The position numbers and the translations under genes are program-made. Under the pieces are notes generated by a model. That model did not search any database and was not told the origin of the DNA. It saw only the letters and a list, made by a program, of their open reading frames with translations. A stretch of DNA of 64,000 nt from Trabulsiella odontotermitis (lineage in GTDB: Bacteria > Pseudomonadota > Gammaproteobacteria > Enterobacterales > Enterobacteriaceae): contig NZ_LIFX01000002.1 in NCBI RefSeq assembly GCF_001297775.1, positions 207 to 64,206 on the forward strand. Reading direction: 5' to 3'. Below are positions 40,893-50,800 of this stretch, one piece after another. How positions within the stretch are numbered: position 1 is the first letter of the stretch; each line of letters begins with the position of its first letter.

Positions 40893-41684
40893 TTAGAGCA
40901 CTCCCAGCGCCGAACCGAGGATCGCGAGCACAAACGTTACGGCGATCAGCACCACCGGATGTGCTTTTTTCACCCGCAGCAGGTAGTACATCAGCAGCGT
41001 ATAGCCCATCGGCAGAATGTTAGGGAACACTTTGTCGAAGAAGTCTTGCTGCAACGCAACGTTGTGGGTGGCGTCGATGGCAAAGGTGGTCACGACATTG
41101 ATGTGAACGTACGACGCGATAAGCCCGCCAATAACGGTGATACCGAGGATCGTCGCCGAACGGGCAATCATTTGCGAGTTTTCTCGTACCTTGTCGATGG
41201 CTTTAAGCCCCACCGTATAGCCGACGTGCGTCCAGCCCACGCGCAGGAAGAAAATGGCGAGGTAGACGGCGAAAAACAGAATCGGCCCCAGCAGGTTGCC
41301 CTGGCTGGCAAAGGACGAACAGATACCCGCCATGATCGGCAGCAGGGTGAACCAGAAAATCGCATCACCGATACCCGCGATCGGGCCAAAGAGGGCGACT
41401 TTTAACCCTTTGATGGTGCTACGATCTTCGCCTTTCTCCTCCATGGAGATCAGCAGCCCCATCAGGAAGCCCACCAGGTTGGGGTGGGTGTTAATAAACT
41501 CCAGGTTATCCTTCATCGCCGCGCTGAGCCCGGCTTTGTCGTCTTTGTAGATTTTTTTCAGCAGCGGCAGCATCGACCAGGTGAAACCGCCCGCCTGCAT
41601 ACGTTCGTAGTTAAAACTCGCCTGGAGCAATGAGGAGCGAAACCCTAAGCGAGTGATATCTTTTTTACTGATTTCAGATCCCAT
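40893..41684 (-). CDS. agaD: Galactosamine PTS enzyme IID, AgaD
   Basis: 263-residue mannose-family IID membrane component of the galactosamine permease. The family start is KKDITRLGFRSSLLQASFNYERMQ. The ATG at 41684 is chosen over a longer frame because it overlaps agaC by 11 bases in a coupling arrangement that recurs in agaW-agaE. It works with AgaB and AgaC; the IIA function must come from AgaF. Confidence 0.94.
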   Translation of the reverse strand: MGSEISKKDITRLGFRSSLLQASFNYERMQAGGFTWSMLPLLKKIYKDDKAGLSAAMKDNLEFINTHPNLVGFLMGLLISMEEKGEDRSTIKGLKVALFGPIAGIGDAIFWFTLLPIMAGICSSFASQGNLLGPILFFAVYLAIFFLRVGWTHVGYTVGLKAIDKVRENSQMIARSATILGITVIGGLIASYVHINVVTTFAIDATHNVALQQDFFDKVFPNILPMGYTLLMYYLLRVKKAHPVVLIAVTFVLAILGSALGVL

Positions 41685-42483
41685 TGCTGTAGTCCTCTTC
41701 GTCATTTTTGGCGGCGGCAGGCAGAGCTTGCGCGCTTTCTTTGGCTTTCGCTTTCGCGTTGAAGTATTCATACACCGCGAAACCAGCCCCTAATACGGCA
41801 ACAGGCAGCAGGTTGCTGACCTGGATGTAGCAAACAAACAGGAAACCGGCGATGAAGTAAGGAATGTACTGGGCTTTAAACATGACACGCAGCAACAGAC
41901 CAAAACCGACGGCTGGCAGAATGCCGCCCGCGACTTCAAACCCGTGCGTCAGCCAGGCTGGCATGGATTTCACCAGCGCCTGCATCGCGCCCTGAGCAAG
42001 ATAAGTACAGAGGAAAGCAATGATGGAATAGGAACACGCCACAATCAGCGTGGTCGTCCAGTTCAGACGGGCAAAAGCGGCGGTATCGGCCTCTCTGGCG
42101 CATCTGTCGGCTTTGTTCATGAACAGCGAGAACGCCGAATAGAAGAACAAAATGACGTACTGCATTAACAGACTAAAGGGGAGGCCTAAGCCGATCGCCG
42201 TTTTTGCATCGACGCCGGTAGACCAGGCAATGACGGTCGTCATCACCCCCGCCATAATAGGGTTAGGCGGTTGAACCCCACCCGCAGGCGTTAACCCTGC
42301 GAAAGCCAGTTCGGTCAAACCCCCGGTAATTAAACCGATGTGAATATCACCCAGAATCGCACCCGTGAGGGTACAAACGATAATGGGGCGAAAAAGAAAA
42401 AGTGCTTCCAGCCAAAAATCGATCCCTAGAACAAATACCAGAGCGGCAAGCGATATGCCTTGAATAAGCGTAATTTCATGCAT
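41674..42483 (-). CDS. agaC: Galactosamine PTS enzyme IIC, AgaC
   Basis: 269-residue mannose-family IIC membrane channel for galactosamine. Conserved helices include LGDIHIGLITGGLTELAF and GGVQPPNPIMAGV. It ends in NGI and overlaps the agaD start by 11 bases. It lies 52 bases after agaB. Confidence 0.94.
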   Translation of the reverse strand: MHEITLIQGISLAALVFVLGIDFWLEALFLFRPIIVCTLTGAILGDIHIGLITGGLTELAFAGLTPAGGVQPPNPIMAGVMTTVIAWSTGVDAKTAIGLGLPFSLLMQYVILFFYSAFSLFMNKADRCAREADTAAFARLNWTTTLIVACSYSIIAFLCTYLAQGAMQALVKSMPAWLTHGFEVAGGILPAVGFGLLLRVMFKAQYIPYFIAGFLFVCYIQVSNLLPVAVLGAGFAVYEYFNAKAKAKESAQALPAAAKNDEEDYSNGI

Positions 42484-42535
42484 TTTATTGCCTCGTCGTC
42501 ATTATATTACCTGAAAATTTATCGAGACAGCGTTG

Positions 42536-43012
42536 TTAGTCAGGAATGCCCTCTTTGGCATCACCAGGAACATCCTGAATAAACACATTTACCCCGTTGC
42601 TTTTAATAAAGCGCAGGTCATTCAGATCGCTTTCGTCGACATAGACTTTGCTGCTAATCTGTTTTTTACCTTCCGAAAAGTGCATATTCCCCACGTTGAC
42701 ATCTTTCAGTGCCACACCGCCTTCCAGCAGTTTTCTGACGGTAGAAGGTGTACGGCAAATAAGAAAAATCTTCTGATGTGGCGCGGCTTTAGCGATGACG
42801 TTGATCGTTTTTTCAATGCTGAAGAAGCGAATGCCGAAGCCATAGTTTTCGGCGGTGAAGCTCATTAACTTCTGCTGCATTTCATCTTTCGCAACATCAT
42901 CATCAACAACCACAACCAGATTTGCGCCGATGGCAGTGGTCCAGGTCACACCCACCTGACCATGCACCAGACGGTTATCAATGCGTGTTAATAAAATATT
43001 TGGACTGCTCAT
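42536..43012 (-). CDS. agaB: Galactosamine PTS enzyme IIB, AgaB
   Basis: 158-residue mannose-family IIB protein from MSSPNILLTR; 14 upstream in-frame codons were rejected on family length. The phosphorylated residue is His17 in DNRLVHGQVG. It is cytoplasmic and passes phosphate from AgaF to the incoming sugar. It follows kbaY after a 173-base gap with two strong hairpins. Confidence 0.94.
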   Translation of the reverse strand: MSSPNILLTRIDNRLVHGQVGVTWTTAIGANLVVVVDDDVAKDEMQQKLMSFTAENYGFGIRFFSIEKTINVIAKAAPHQKIFLICRTPSTVRKLLEGGVALKDVNVGNMHFSEGKKQISSKVYVDESDLNDLRFIKSNGVNVFIQDVPGDAKEGIPD

Positions 43013-43100
43013 ATCATGAATTCCTGTAATATCGTGAATATCGTTTATGCTCATCCTCTATGAGAGTGTTGAAAACATCGTCCTGATTCATTCCCCCGCT

Positions 43101-43161
43101 AATAACAGACAACCTCTGTTATTATTTACATTGATTGCATCAGGGTGTCTGATGCAATCAA
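43101..43161 (-). other. Two perfect hairpins between kbaY and agaB
   Basis: First in transcript order: a perfect 13-base stem, TTGATTGCATCAG (43131-43143) and CTGATGCAATCAA (43149-43161), with a five-base loop. Second: a perfect eight-base stem, AATAACAG (43101-43108) and CTGTTATT (43116-43123). Neither has a T-run. They could set mRNA stability or processing between the aldolase gene and the PTS genes, or be a protein-binding site at an internal promoter. Confidence 0.7.
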
Positions 43162-43185
43162 ATTCTGTGATAGTGATATATTTTT

Positions 43186-44067
<882 letters not shown>

Positions 44068-44076
44068 TCAATCCTC

Positions 44077-45231
44077 TCAGGCAAGCCACGGATGAATAAC
44101 AACGCCCTGAACCACACGGTTCACCGTTCCGCTGGCGGAAGGGGTATCTGGCGTATTGCCGATCCTGATAGATTCCGTCAGGGCAAAAACCTGCGCGTAC
44201 ATCAGGAAACAGAAAACCTGTTCAACGTCGATAAAGGCGCGGGCAGGCGGCAGTGTAATGTGCGGGCCGCTCTTTATGACGCCATCAACGTCAGCCGCAA
44301 TCGCCACCACATGCATCGCCTGACCATCGCGGCGCAGTTCAGCCAGCAGGTCGAGGTCATACTGGCGGGTGTACGGATGGCTTGAAACCAGCACGATCAC
44401 CAGCGTTTCTTTGTCGACCAGTGATTTCGGCCCGTGGCGGAAACCGGTCGGGGAGTCATAGAATGCCGCCAGTTGACCGGCAGTCAGTTCCAGCACTTTC
44501 AGCGCCGATTCCCGCGCCACGCCCTGCAGACCGCCGCTGCCGAGATACACAATGCGTTTCCACGGCTGGTGACCAAATACGCCGTGGCTGAAATCACCCA
44601 GCGAGTCGAGGATCGCCTGACTGCGGTCGGCAACGTCTTTGAAGGTGTGGCTGTTGACGATTTCCGGCGCGAACACCGCCAGGCAGCTGGCCATCATGGT
44701 GGTGATACTGCTGGTCATCGCGAAACCGCGATCATGCGTTTCTGCCGGCATCAGCAGGGCAAACGCGTTATCGCTGTGCTGCGCGTTTTGATACAGGCTG
44801 CCTGCGTCGTTACAGGTGATCACCAGGTGGTAGCTTTCTGGCACGAACTGATTCGCCAGATCCACCGCCGCCACGCTCTCCGGGCTGTTCCCTGAACGGG
44901 CGAACGACACCAGCAGCAGCGGCTTGTCGGTTTTGAAATAATCCATGGGGTTGGTGACCAGATCGGTCGTCGGGACAGAACAGAAGTTTTTCCCGGTGTG
45001 GCGTGACAGCCACGGCGTAATAATATCGCCAATAAATGCCGACGTTCCCGCGCCGGTGAGGACTATTTGCAGATCATCCCGACGCAGTAGCGGCGCCAGG
45101 AAGTTGTCGATCGCCCGGCGAATACTGTCGATATGGGCGAGCGAACGGATCCAGGTCACAGGCTGCTGGCGGATCTCTTTTTCAGTCCAGGTTCCGGTGT
45201 TGGTAAGAGAAGGCGTGTTGGTATCAGGCAT
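44077..45231 (-). CDS. agaS: SIS-domain galactosamine-6-phosphate deaminase AgaS
   Basis: 384-residue protein with two SIS domains (LTGAGTSAFIGD and YLGSGGLQGVARES). In E. coli and Shewanella it has been assigned as galactosamine-6-phosphate deaminase/isomerase. It begins its own transcription unit after agaA: a 297-base gap with several AgaR-type sites lies upstream. Downstream genes are kbaY and agaBCDI. Confidence 0.92.
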   Translation of the reverse strand: MPDTNTPSLTNTGTWTEKEIRQQPVTWIRSLAHIDSIRRAIDNFLAPLLRRDDLQIVLTGAGTSAFIGDIITPWLSRHTGKNFCSVPTTDLVTNPMDYFKTDKPLLLVSFARSGNSPESVAAVDLANQFVPESYHLVITCNDAGSLYQNAQHSDNAFALLMPAETHDRGFAMTSSITTMMASCLAVFAPEIVNSHTFKDVADRSQAILDSLGDFSHGVFGHQPWKRIVYLGSGGLQGVARESALKVLELTAGQLAAFYDSPTGFRHGPKSLVDKETLVIVLVSSHPYTRQYDLDLLAELRRDGQAMHVVAIAADVDGVIKSGPHITLPPARAFIDVEQVFCFLMYAQVFALTESIRIGNTPDTPSASGTVNRVVQGVVIHPWLA

Positions 45232-45283
45232 AACTCAATCCTTAGTCGTGTGAAAGCTGAAGACGAATCGGCACCTGCCATTT

Positions 45284-45424
45284 ACTTTCGTTTCGTTTCA
45301 CTTAATTGCAGAATCTACTAATTGAAATCTACAAAAAAGAAAACGAAAGTTCAATGCGACAAAAGAAAATAAAACGAAAAATGTGATCGCAAAGGGAATT
45401 GTGATAGCTTTCGTTTTGATAAAT
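45284..45424. promoter_or_regulatory. Cluster of AgaR operator sites upstream of agaS
   Basis: Four copies of a CTTTCGTTTY-type motif: ACTTTCGTTTCGTTTCACTT (from 45284), the reverse form AAAAAAGAAAACGAAAGT (45333-45350), a weaker reverse copy at 45361-45381, and CTTTCGTTTTGATAAAT (45408-45424). The pattern agrees with the AgaR operator consensus recalled for E. coli. The same motif recurs in the kbaZ-agaR gap. Confidence 0.8.
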
Positions 45425-45472
45425 AAACAATTTTATTTTGTTAAAGACGGATCTTTTTTCCGCAGAGGAAAG

Positions 45473-45506
45473 GAAAAAAAAGCCCGCAATGGAGACGTTG
45501 CAGGCT
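45473..45506 (-). terminator. Intrinsic terminator after agaA
   Basis: On the minus strand AGCCTGCAA, an eight-base loop and TTGCGGGCT (one mismatch in the nine-base stem) are followed by a run of seven or more T. It lies about 25 bases after the agaA stop and separates kbaZ-agaVWEFA from agaS-kbaY-agaBCDI. Confidence 0.9.
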
Positions 45507-45528
45507 AAAGTGACACACACTGAAAGGG

Positions 45529-46662
45529 CTATAGGGGAATAGCCAGGCCTTGAACCCAGGTTTGTTGCAAATGCAGTGCGCTATCGAGCGCGATCAGGCT
45601 GGCGCGCTTACCGGGACGGATCGATCCCAGCTGGTCGTCAATGCCAAGAAGTTTTGCCGGGTGCAGCGAGGCCATGGCGATAGCCTCTTCCGGGTTGACG
45701 CCCACCTGCTGCACCATGTTTCGTACCGCGACATCAAGCGACAGCGTACTTCCTGCCAGCCCGCCCGAGGCGGTGCGCACGATGCCGTCGTGCATTTCCA
45801 CGTCGTAGCCGCAAATGTCGTAACGCCCGTCCGGCATGCCTGCCGCCCGCATAGCGTCGGTGATGAGCACGATCCGCTCTCCGGCGCAGTGGGCGCAGAG
45901 TTGCATCGCCGCGGGATGGACATGATGACCATCGGCGATAAGCTCAAGCCTGGCGCGTTGGTCGGTCAGCCCGGCACCGACCATGCCCGGCTCGCGGTGA
46001 TGTAGCCCGGTCATGCCGTTATAACAGTGCACCAGCCCGTCGGCTCCGGCATCGAACGCTGCGATAGTCTGCGCCCATGTCGCGGCGCTGTGGCCGAGCA
46101 TGACTCGCACTCCGCGCTGTTTAAGGTGTTTGATGGCCGGTAGCGCACCCGGTTTTTCCGGTGCCAGCGCCACCACGCGCAGAGAACCTTGCGCGAGCGC
46201 GATGAGCGCATCCAGCTCAGCGATATCCAGTTCGCGAAACCATTCCGGCGGATGAGCGCCTTTATTCTGTGGCGTAAAGTAAGGCCCTTCGAGATAGCTG
46301 CCGAGGATCTGCGCGCCCGGCCCGCCACGCTGGCGGCGTTCCGCGATGCGCTTCAGGGCCGCATGAATGGCGCCCAGCGGCGCGGTGACGGTGGTGGGGC
46401 ACCAGGCGCCTACCCCTTCACGCGCTTTATGCATCGCCAGAATGTCCAGCGTCTGCGGTGCGTCATCCATGACATCAACGCCTGCACCGCCATGGACGTG
46501 AATGTCGATATACGCCGGGCAGAGCAGCTCGGCGTCACGCACGGTGACGCCAGTCGGGATCGGCTCAATCGCCACGATTGCGCCGTCCTCGATGCGGAGT
46601 TGATGATCGTCAAGCCAACCCTGTTCGCTCAGCAGCCGTCTGGCGCGTAGCACAAGGCTCAT
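45529..46662 (-). CDS. agaA: N-acetylgalactosamine-6-phosphate deacetylase AgaA
   Basis: 377-residue amidohydrolase that removes acetate from N-acetylgalactosamine 6-phosphate. The metal ligands are in DIHVHGGAG, the Glu of YLEGPYF, the His of LGHSAATW and the HCYNGMTGLHHREPG region; the catalytic Asp is in LITDAMRAAG. It overlaps the agaF stop by four bases (ATGA), and an intrinsic terminator follows. Confidence 0.95.
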   Translation of the reverse strand: MSLVLRARRLLSEQGWLDDHQLRIEDGAIVAIEPIPTGVTVRDAELLCPAYIDIHVHGGAGVDVMDDAPQTLDILAMHKAREGVGAWCPTTVTAPLGAIHAALKRIAERRQRGGPGAQILGSYLEGPYFTPQNKGAHPPEWFRELDIAELDALIALAQGSLRVVALAPEKPGALPAIKHLKQRGVRVMLGHSAATWAQTIAAFDAGADGLVHCYNGMTGLHHREPGMVGAGLTDQRARLELIADGHHVHPAAMQLCAHCAGERIVLITDAMRAAGMPDGRYDICGYDVEMHDGIVRTASGGLAGSTLSLDVAVRNMVQQVGVNPEEAIAMASLHPAKLLGIDDQLGSIRPGKRASLIALDSALHLQQTWVQGLAIPL

Positions 46663-47096
46663 ATGCCTCCCTCGTCAGGCGTTTCCTCACGGCTGCGGCT
46701 CAGTTCATCAGCCAGGCTGGTGAGGCCGCGATGACCACTTTCCAGCGCGCCGATGCGAAACTCTTCGCCGCTCAGTCCGTCGCGCTCCAGCGCCATTTCC
46801 AGCAGCAACTGCAGGTTGGTCCCGGTGATCACTTCGCAGCCCGGTCTCTGCATCGCAAGCGTGGATGCGACGCGGAAAGGGGTGCCGCCAAGCAGATCGG
46901 TCAGGAAGACGATCTGCTCATTCGGATCGAGATCGCCCATTGCGCCTTCCAGTTGCGACGTCAGCAACGCCGTACTGGAGGTTTCCGGAAAATCAACGGC
47001 GATGAATTGCGGCTGACTGCCGAGGATCTGCTTCATGGCCTTTTCCAGACCGCTGGCAAACCCGCCGTGACCGCAAAGAATAATGCCTATCATCAT
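46659..47096 (-). CDS. agaF: PTS enzyme IIA for GalNAc/galactosamine, AgaF
   Basis: 145-residue mannose-family IIA protein. His10 in IILCGHGGFASG takes phosphate from HPr. It is the only IIA gene in the locus, so it should serve both AgaVWE and AgaBCD. E. coli K-12 has lost this gene and agaE by deletion as recalled; here it is intact. Confidence 0.94.
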   Translation of the reverse strand: MMIGIILCGHGGFASGLEKAMKQILGSQPQFIAVDFPETSSTALLTSQLEGAMGDLDPNEQIVFLTDLLGGTPFRVASTLAMQRPGCEVITGTNLQLLLEMALERDGLSGEEFRIGALESGHRGLTSLADELSRSREETPDEGGI

Positions 47097-47109
47097 GACT
47101 CCTTTTTAC

Positions 47110-47988
47110 TTACAGGAAGTGGGCAAACTTACCGACAATACCCAGTATGACGGTGATAACAATAAGACGCAGCGGGCTCCACCCACGACGCACCAGCGCG
47201 TACATGGTCAGCGTATAAACCAGCGGCAGGAAAGCAGGCATCAGCTTATCGATAACGTCTGCCTGCAACTTCACAACGGCATCACCGGCGGTAATTTCCA
47301 GCGTGGTGTTCAGCCGTACATAAGTGGCGACCAGCGCGCCAATCACCGTCATCCCGACGATAGAAGCAGCATGCCCCACTTTTTTGGTGTTGGCTTTGAT
47401 CAACGGGATTGCCGCGACGCCCATACGATAAGAGTAATGCGCAAGACCGAAACGCAGACCCAGATGCACCACGTTGAACAACAGCAGGAAAACCACGGCG
47501 CCGAGAATCGATCCCTGCAGCGCCAGACTGGCGCCGATACCGCCGCAAATCGGCAGCAGCGTCAGCCAGAACATGGCGTCGCCAATCCCACCCAGCGGCG
47601 CGCCAACGGCGATTTTGGTGTTCTGAATACTGTTCACATCCTGTTTGGAACGTTCCATCGCCAGGATGATGCCGATAACGAACGTGACGAGGAACGGATG
47701 GGTGTTAAAGAACCCCATGTGGCCTTTCATCGCCCGGGCGAGATCGCGCTTGTTAGTATGGATTTTCTTCAGCGCAGGCAGCAGACCGTACAGCCAGCCG
47801 GACGCCTGCATACGTTCATAGTTGAAAGAGGCCTGAAGCAGCATCGAACGCCATGCCACCCGGTTAATATCTTTCTTCGTCAGTTCCTCACCAATGGACT
47901 GATCTTCATAGATATTTTCGTTTACGCCTGACAGCAGCGTCTCTTCCTGCACCGGAACGCCCGGCAGGGTGGTTTGATTAGATGCCAT
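47110..47988 (-). CDS. agaE: N-acetylgalactosamine PTS enzyme IID, AgaE
   Basis: 292-residue mannose-family IID component from MASNQTTLPG. Its core (TKKDINRVAWRSMLLQASFNYERMQ) is plainly paralogous to AgaD, with an added N-terminal stretch of about 35 residues. The ATG overlaps the agaW stop by 11 bases. It lies 13 bases before agaF. Confidence 0.94.
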   Translation of the reverse strand: MASNQTTLPGVPVQEETLLSGVNENIYEDQSIGEELTKKDINRVAWRSMLLQASFNYERMQASGWLYGLLPALKKIHTNKRDLARAMKGHMGFFNTHPFLVTFVIGIILAMERSKQDVNSIQNTKIAVGAPLGGIGDAMFWLTLLPICGGIGASLALQGSILGAVVFLLLFNVVHLGLRFGLAHYSYRMGVAAIPLIKANTKKVGHAASIVGMTVIGALVATYVRLNTTLEITAGDAVVKLQADVIDKLMPAFLPLVYTLTMYALVRRGWSPLRLIVITVILGIVGKFAHFL

Positions 47989-48757
47989 CTTCAAATTCCT
48001 CTTTCTGTGGCTGAGACACTTTAGGTTCCGGGTCTTTGCGCAGGAGATCGATCAGCGCCATCGCCAGTGCCGCGGCAGCAATCGCCAGCACCGGCAGTTT
48101 CAGCCAGGCGGCGGCCACAAAACCGACGATAAAGTACGGGATGTAGACGTTCTTCATCATGATTTTCAGCAGCACGGCAAAACCGATAGCCGGCATGATG
48201 CCCCCGGCGACGCCGAGGCCGTCAATCAGACGCTGCGGCAGCACATCAATGGCGGTTTTGGCGTGTTCCGCACCAAAATAGATGGGCAGAAACGCACAGA
48301 GAAAATAGAAGATACCAAGCGCCAGCAGCGCCAGATAGTTCACCCGTTCGATGCCGCGGGTGTCCGCATTCGCGGCCATGCGGTCGCAGCGTGACATCAC
48401 ACCGGACATCACCGAGAACAGGAAGGTGATCCCCATCTGCACAGCCACCGCGAACGGTACCGCAACACCCACGGCAACCTCAGGTTTTACGCCTGTGGTG
48501 ATGGCAAAGGTGGTACCGACGATAGTCCCGATAATGACGTTAGGCGGTTGTGCCCCGGCCAGCGGCGCAAGGCCCATCCACACCAGTTCCAGCGTACCGC
48601 CTGTCAAAATACCGGTATGCAGATCGCCCAGGATCAGACCTACCAGCGGACCTAACACCACCGGACGGTGCATGTGTGTCAGGCCGTTGAACATGTCCAG
48701 TCCAGCGATAAAGGCGAGTATGCCCAGAGAAAAAGCCTGTAACAGACTGATTTCCAT
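47978..48757 (-). CDS. agaW: N-acetylgalactosamine PTS enzyme IIC, AgaW
   Basis: 259-residue mannose-family IIC channel from MEISLLQAF, full length. In E. coli K-12 this gene is truncated as recalled. Conserved segments include LGDLHTGILTGGTLELVWMG and AQPPNVIIGTIVG. It ends in EFEDGI and overlaps agaE by 11 bases. Confidence 0.94.
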   Translation of the reverse strand: MEISLLQAFSLGILAFIAGLDMFNGLTHMHRPVVLGPLVGLILGDLHTGILTGGTLELVWMGLAPLAGAQPPNVIIGTIVGTTFAITTGVKPEVAVGVAVPFAVAVQMGITFLFSVMSGVMSRCDRMAANADTRGIERVNYLALLALGIFYFLCAFLPIYFGAEHAKTAIDVLPQRLIDGLGVAGGIMPAIGFAVLLKIMMKNVYIPYFIVGFVAAAWLKLPVLAIAAAALAMALIDLLRKDPEPKVSQPQKEEFEDGI

Positions 48758-48767
48758 CGCGTATCCC

Positions 48768-49241
48768 TCAGAGAAGTTTAAAAATATCGACCGCGGGTTC
48801 TGTCGGAACGCCCTGCACGAAACACTCCACACCGGCGGTTTTCAGGCCGTTCAGTGCGGCGATGTCCGTGGCGTCTACAGACACCGTCTTTGCAATTTGT
48901 TGCTTGCCATTGGCGTAATGCATATTGCCGACGTTGATCCGGGTGATCGGCACGCCACCTTTCACCAGCGTGAGGAAATCCGCCGGTGATTTGCAGACCA
49001 ACAGGATCTTCTGGCGATCGGCCGCGCGGTGAATGTTGTCGATCACCTTTTGCAGCGTCCAGAAACGAACGGCGATCCCTTCGGCCAGCACCATCTCCAT
49101 CAGGTTTTGCTGTACGGGATCTTCCGCGACCTCGTCGTTGGCCACTAACACCAGGTTTGCGCCAGCAAATCCAACCCATTGCACGCCCACCTGACCGTGA
49201 ATCAAACGTTCATCGATACGGCTTAACACGATGTTTGGCAT
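48768..49241 (-). CDS. agaV: N-acetylgalactosamine PTS enzyme IIB, AgaV
   Basis: 157-residue mannose-family IIB protein with the phosphorylated His15 in DERLIHGQVGV. It is paralogous to AgaB. It lies 19 bases after kbaZ and 10 bases before agaW in the kbaZ-agaVWEFA operon. Confidence 0.95.
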   Translation of the reverse strand: MPNIVLSRIDERLIHGQVGVQWVGFAGANLVLVANDEVAEDPVQQNLMEMVLAEGIAVRFWTLQKVIDNIHRAADRQKILLVCKSPADFLTLVKGGVPITRINVGNMHYANGKQQIAKTVSVDATDIAALNGLKTAGVECFVQGVPTEPAVDIFKLL

Positions 49242-49260
49242 TGCATTTTCCTCTTCTTCG

Positions 49261-50550
49261 TTATGCGTTATGACGGCGCTGACAGGCGTCGTGGTACTGG
49301 CGCAGGATGTCCTGAATGTGATCGATAATGAGTTCCCGTGGTGTGGCCTTCAGCGTGCCTTCGCGCACTTTGGCGTACTGCAAGGGCAGATACTGGCTTA
49401 TCAGCGGCAGCGGAATAGGATCATCAGCCAGGTTGCGCACCAGGCTATCAAAGGCGCTATCAATCTGTTTGTCCGGCCAGTAGTAACGAACGCGGTCGGA
49501 ATAGCTATAACCCCGCGCCAGACGTCGGGCGTTACCGTCGCCGTGGTAGTGGCTTTGCCAGTATTCAGGGCGATCGAGCATCACGTTTTCCAGTACATGG
49601 CGCAAACCGGAACAGGCTTTCGCCGGTAACAACTCTTCTTCTACGGCGGCCAGTGAGAACAGCGCTTCGCGCAGCGCGAACGTCAGCGCCGGGCCGACTT
49701 TCAGAATGGCGAAGTGATCCACCACCAGCTGACGCAGCGCGTGTGGTGTCTGGTAATCGGTCGAGTGTGCTTCGTAGATCAGCGTGTCGTACGCTTCGAC
49801 CATTTTGCTCAGCGCGATGGCTTTCTGCGGCTGGTAATCAATGATGTGGGTATGGTCGAATTCAACACCCGGTTGCACCACCAGCGCGATAATACGCGGC
49901 CAGATGTCGCTCAGCCCCAGCGCCGCGAAGGCGTCCTGGTGGGCCTGTAACGTCTCCTGGGCGGCTTTCGGCGTGGTCACCGCCAGTTCGGTCAGCGTTT
50001 CATGGGCGCCGCCAGGGACGGGAACTTCCGTGCCGATGACGTACACCAGGTCCGATTCGCCAAAATGTTCGCGGCAGGTTTCTTCGGCGATTTTCGCCAG
50101 TCGGGCCGCGCGTGCGGCGACGATAGCATCGGTTAACGGAATCGGGTCATCGGCGCAGGACATACTGCAATCAAGGTGGATTTTCTTGAAGCCCGCCGCG
50201 ACGTAACTTTTGATCAGATCATCCGCATGGGCCATCGCCTGCGCAGAGGGCAATTTTTGCCAGCGGTTTGGCCCGAGGTGGTCGCCGCCAAGGATCAGCA
50301 TGGACGGGGGAAAATTAAGCTGGTCGGCCAACTGGCAGACGAAACCGCGAAAATCGGCGGGCGTCATGCCGGTATAACCACCATACTGATCAACCTGATT
50401 TGAAGTGGCTTCAATCAACAGCGGGGTCTGGCTTTGTTGAGCGAAGCGTAATGCGGATTCAAGCACCAAAGGATGTGCTGAACAAACGGCATAGATGCCA
50501 TTGGCGTCCCCGCGTTTGTGCTGTTCCACCATGTTGGTTAGATGTTTCAC
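49261..50550 (-). CDS. kbaZ: Tagatose-bisphosphate aldolase accessory subunit KbaZ
   Basis: 429-residue protein (AgaZ) needed for full activity and stability of the KbaY aldolase; also proposed to be a non-catalytic chaperone-like partner. The barrel-fold sequence includes [27 protein letters not shown] and YEAHSTDYQ. The GTG at 50550 is preferred as start (VKHLTN aligns with the E. coli start) with GGAGAGG just upstream; an in-frame ATG lies four codons earlier inside that ribosome site. It is first in kbaZ-agaVWEFA and divergent from agaR. Confidence 0.93.
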   Translation of the reverse strand: MKHLTNMVEQHKRGDANGIYAVCSAHPLVLESALRFAQQSQTPLLIEATSNQVDQYGGYTGMTPADFRGFVCQLADQLNFPPSMLILGGDHLGPNRWQKLPSAQAMAHADDLIKSYVAAGFKKIHLDCSMSCADDPIPLTDAIVAARAARLAKIAEETCREHFGESDLVYVIGTEVPVPGGAHETLTELAVTTPKAAQETLQAHQDAFAALGLSDIWPRIIALVVQPGVEFDHTHIIDYQPQKAIALSKMVEAYDTLIYEAHSTDYQTPHALRQLVVDHFAILKVGPALTFALREALFSLAAVEEELLPAKACSGLRHVLENVMLDRPEYWQSHYHGDGNARRLARGYSYSDRVRYYWPDKQIDSAFDSLVRNLADDPIPLPLISQYLPLQYAKVREGTLKATPRELIIDHIQDILRQYHDACQRRHNA

Positions 50551-50584
50551 TTTCCTCTCCATTTAGGATGGGTTCGGCATTTAT

Positions 50585-50781
50585 CTTTCGTTTTGTTTCA
50601 TTTAATACTGCGTCACCGGTTTAAAAAAATAAAACGAAAGATACTGATTTTCCGATCTGTTTCACAAAAGAAACATAATGAAAGCATTCAGCTGAGCCAG
50701 AAGGTCTCTGAAACCGTATTTCAGGACTTGCATTCCGGCAAAAGAAAGGTGTTAATAGGCAAAACGAAATGAAACGAAAGG
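50585..50781. promoter_or_regulatory. AgaR operator cluster between kbaZ and agaR
   Basis: Four sites with the CTTTCGTTTY pattern: CTTTCGTTTTGTTTCATTT (50585-50603), a reverse copy AAAAAAATAAAACGAAAG (from 50623), a weaker reverse copy AAAGAAACATAATGAAAG (from 50667), and AAAACGAAATGAAACGAAAG (50761-50780), which ends 20 bases before agaR. The arrangement allows AgaR to repress both kbaZ and its own gene. Confidence 0.82.
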
Positions 50782-50800
50782 TAAAACCCAAGGATCATCT

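Noticed and set aside
45329-45520. A 63-codon minus-strand open frame between agaA and agaS
   Set aside because: It runs through the agaA terminator and the AgaR site cluster; the reading frame is a by-product of T-rich DNA.
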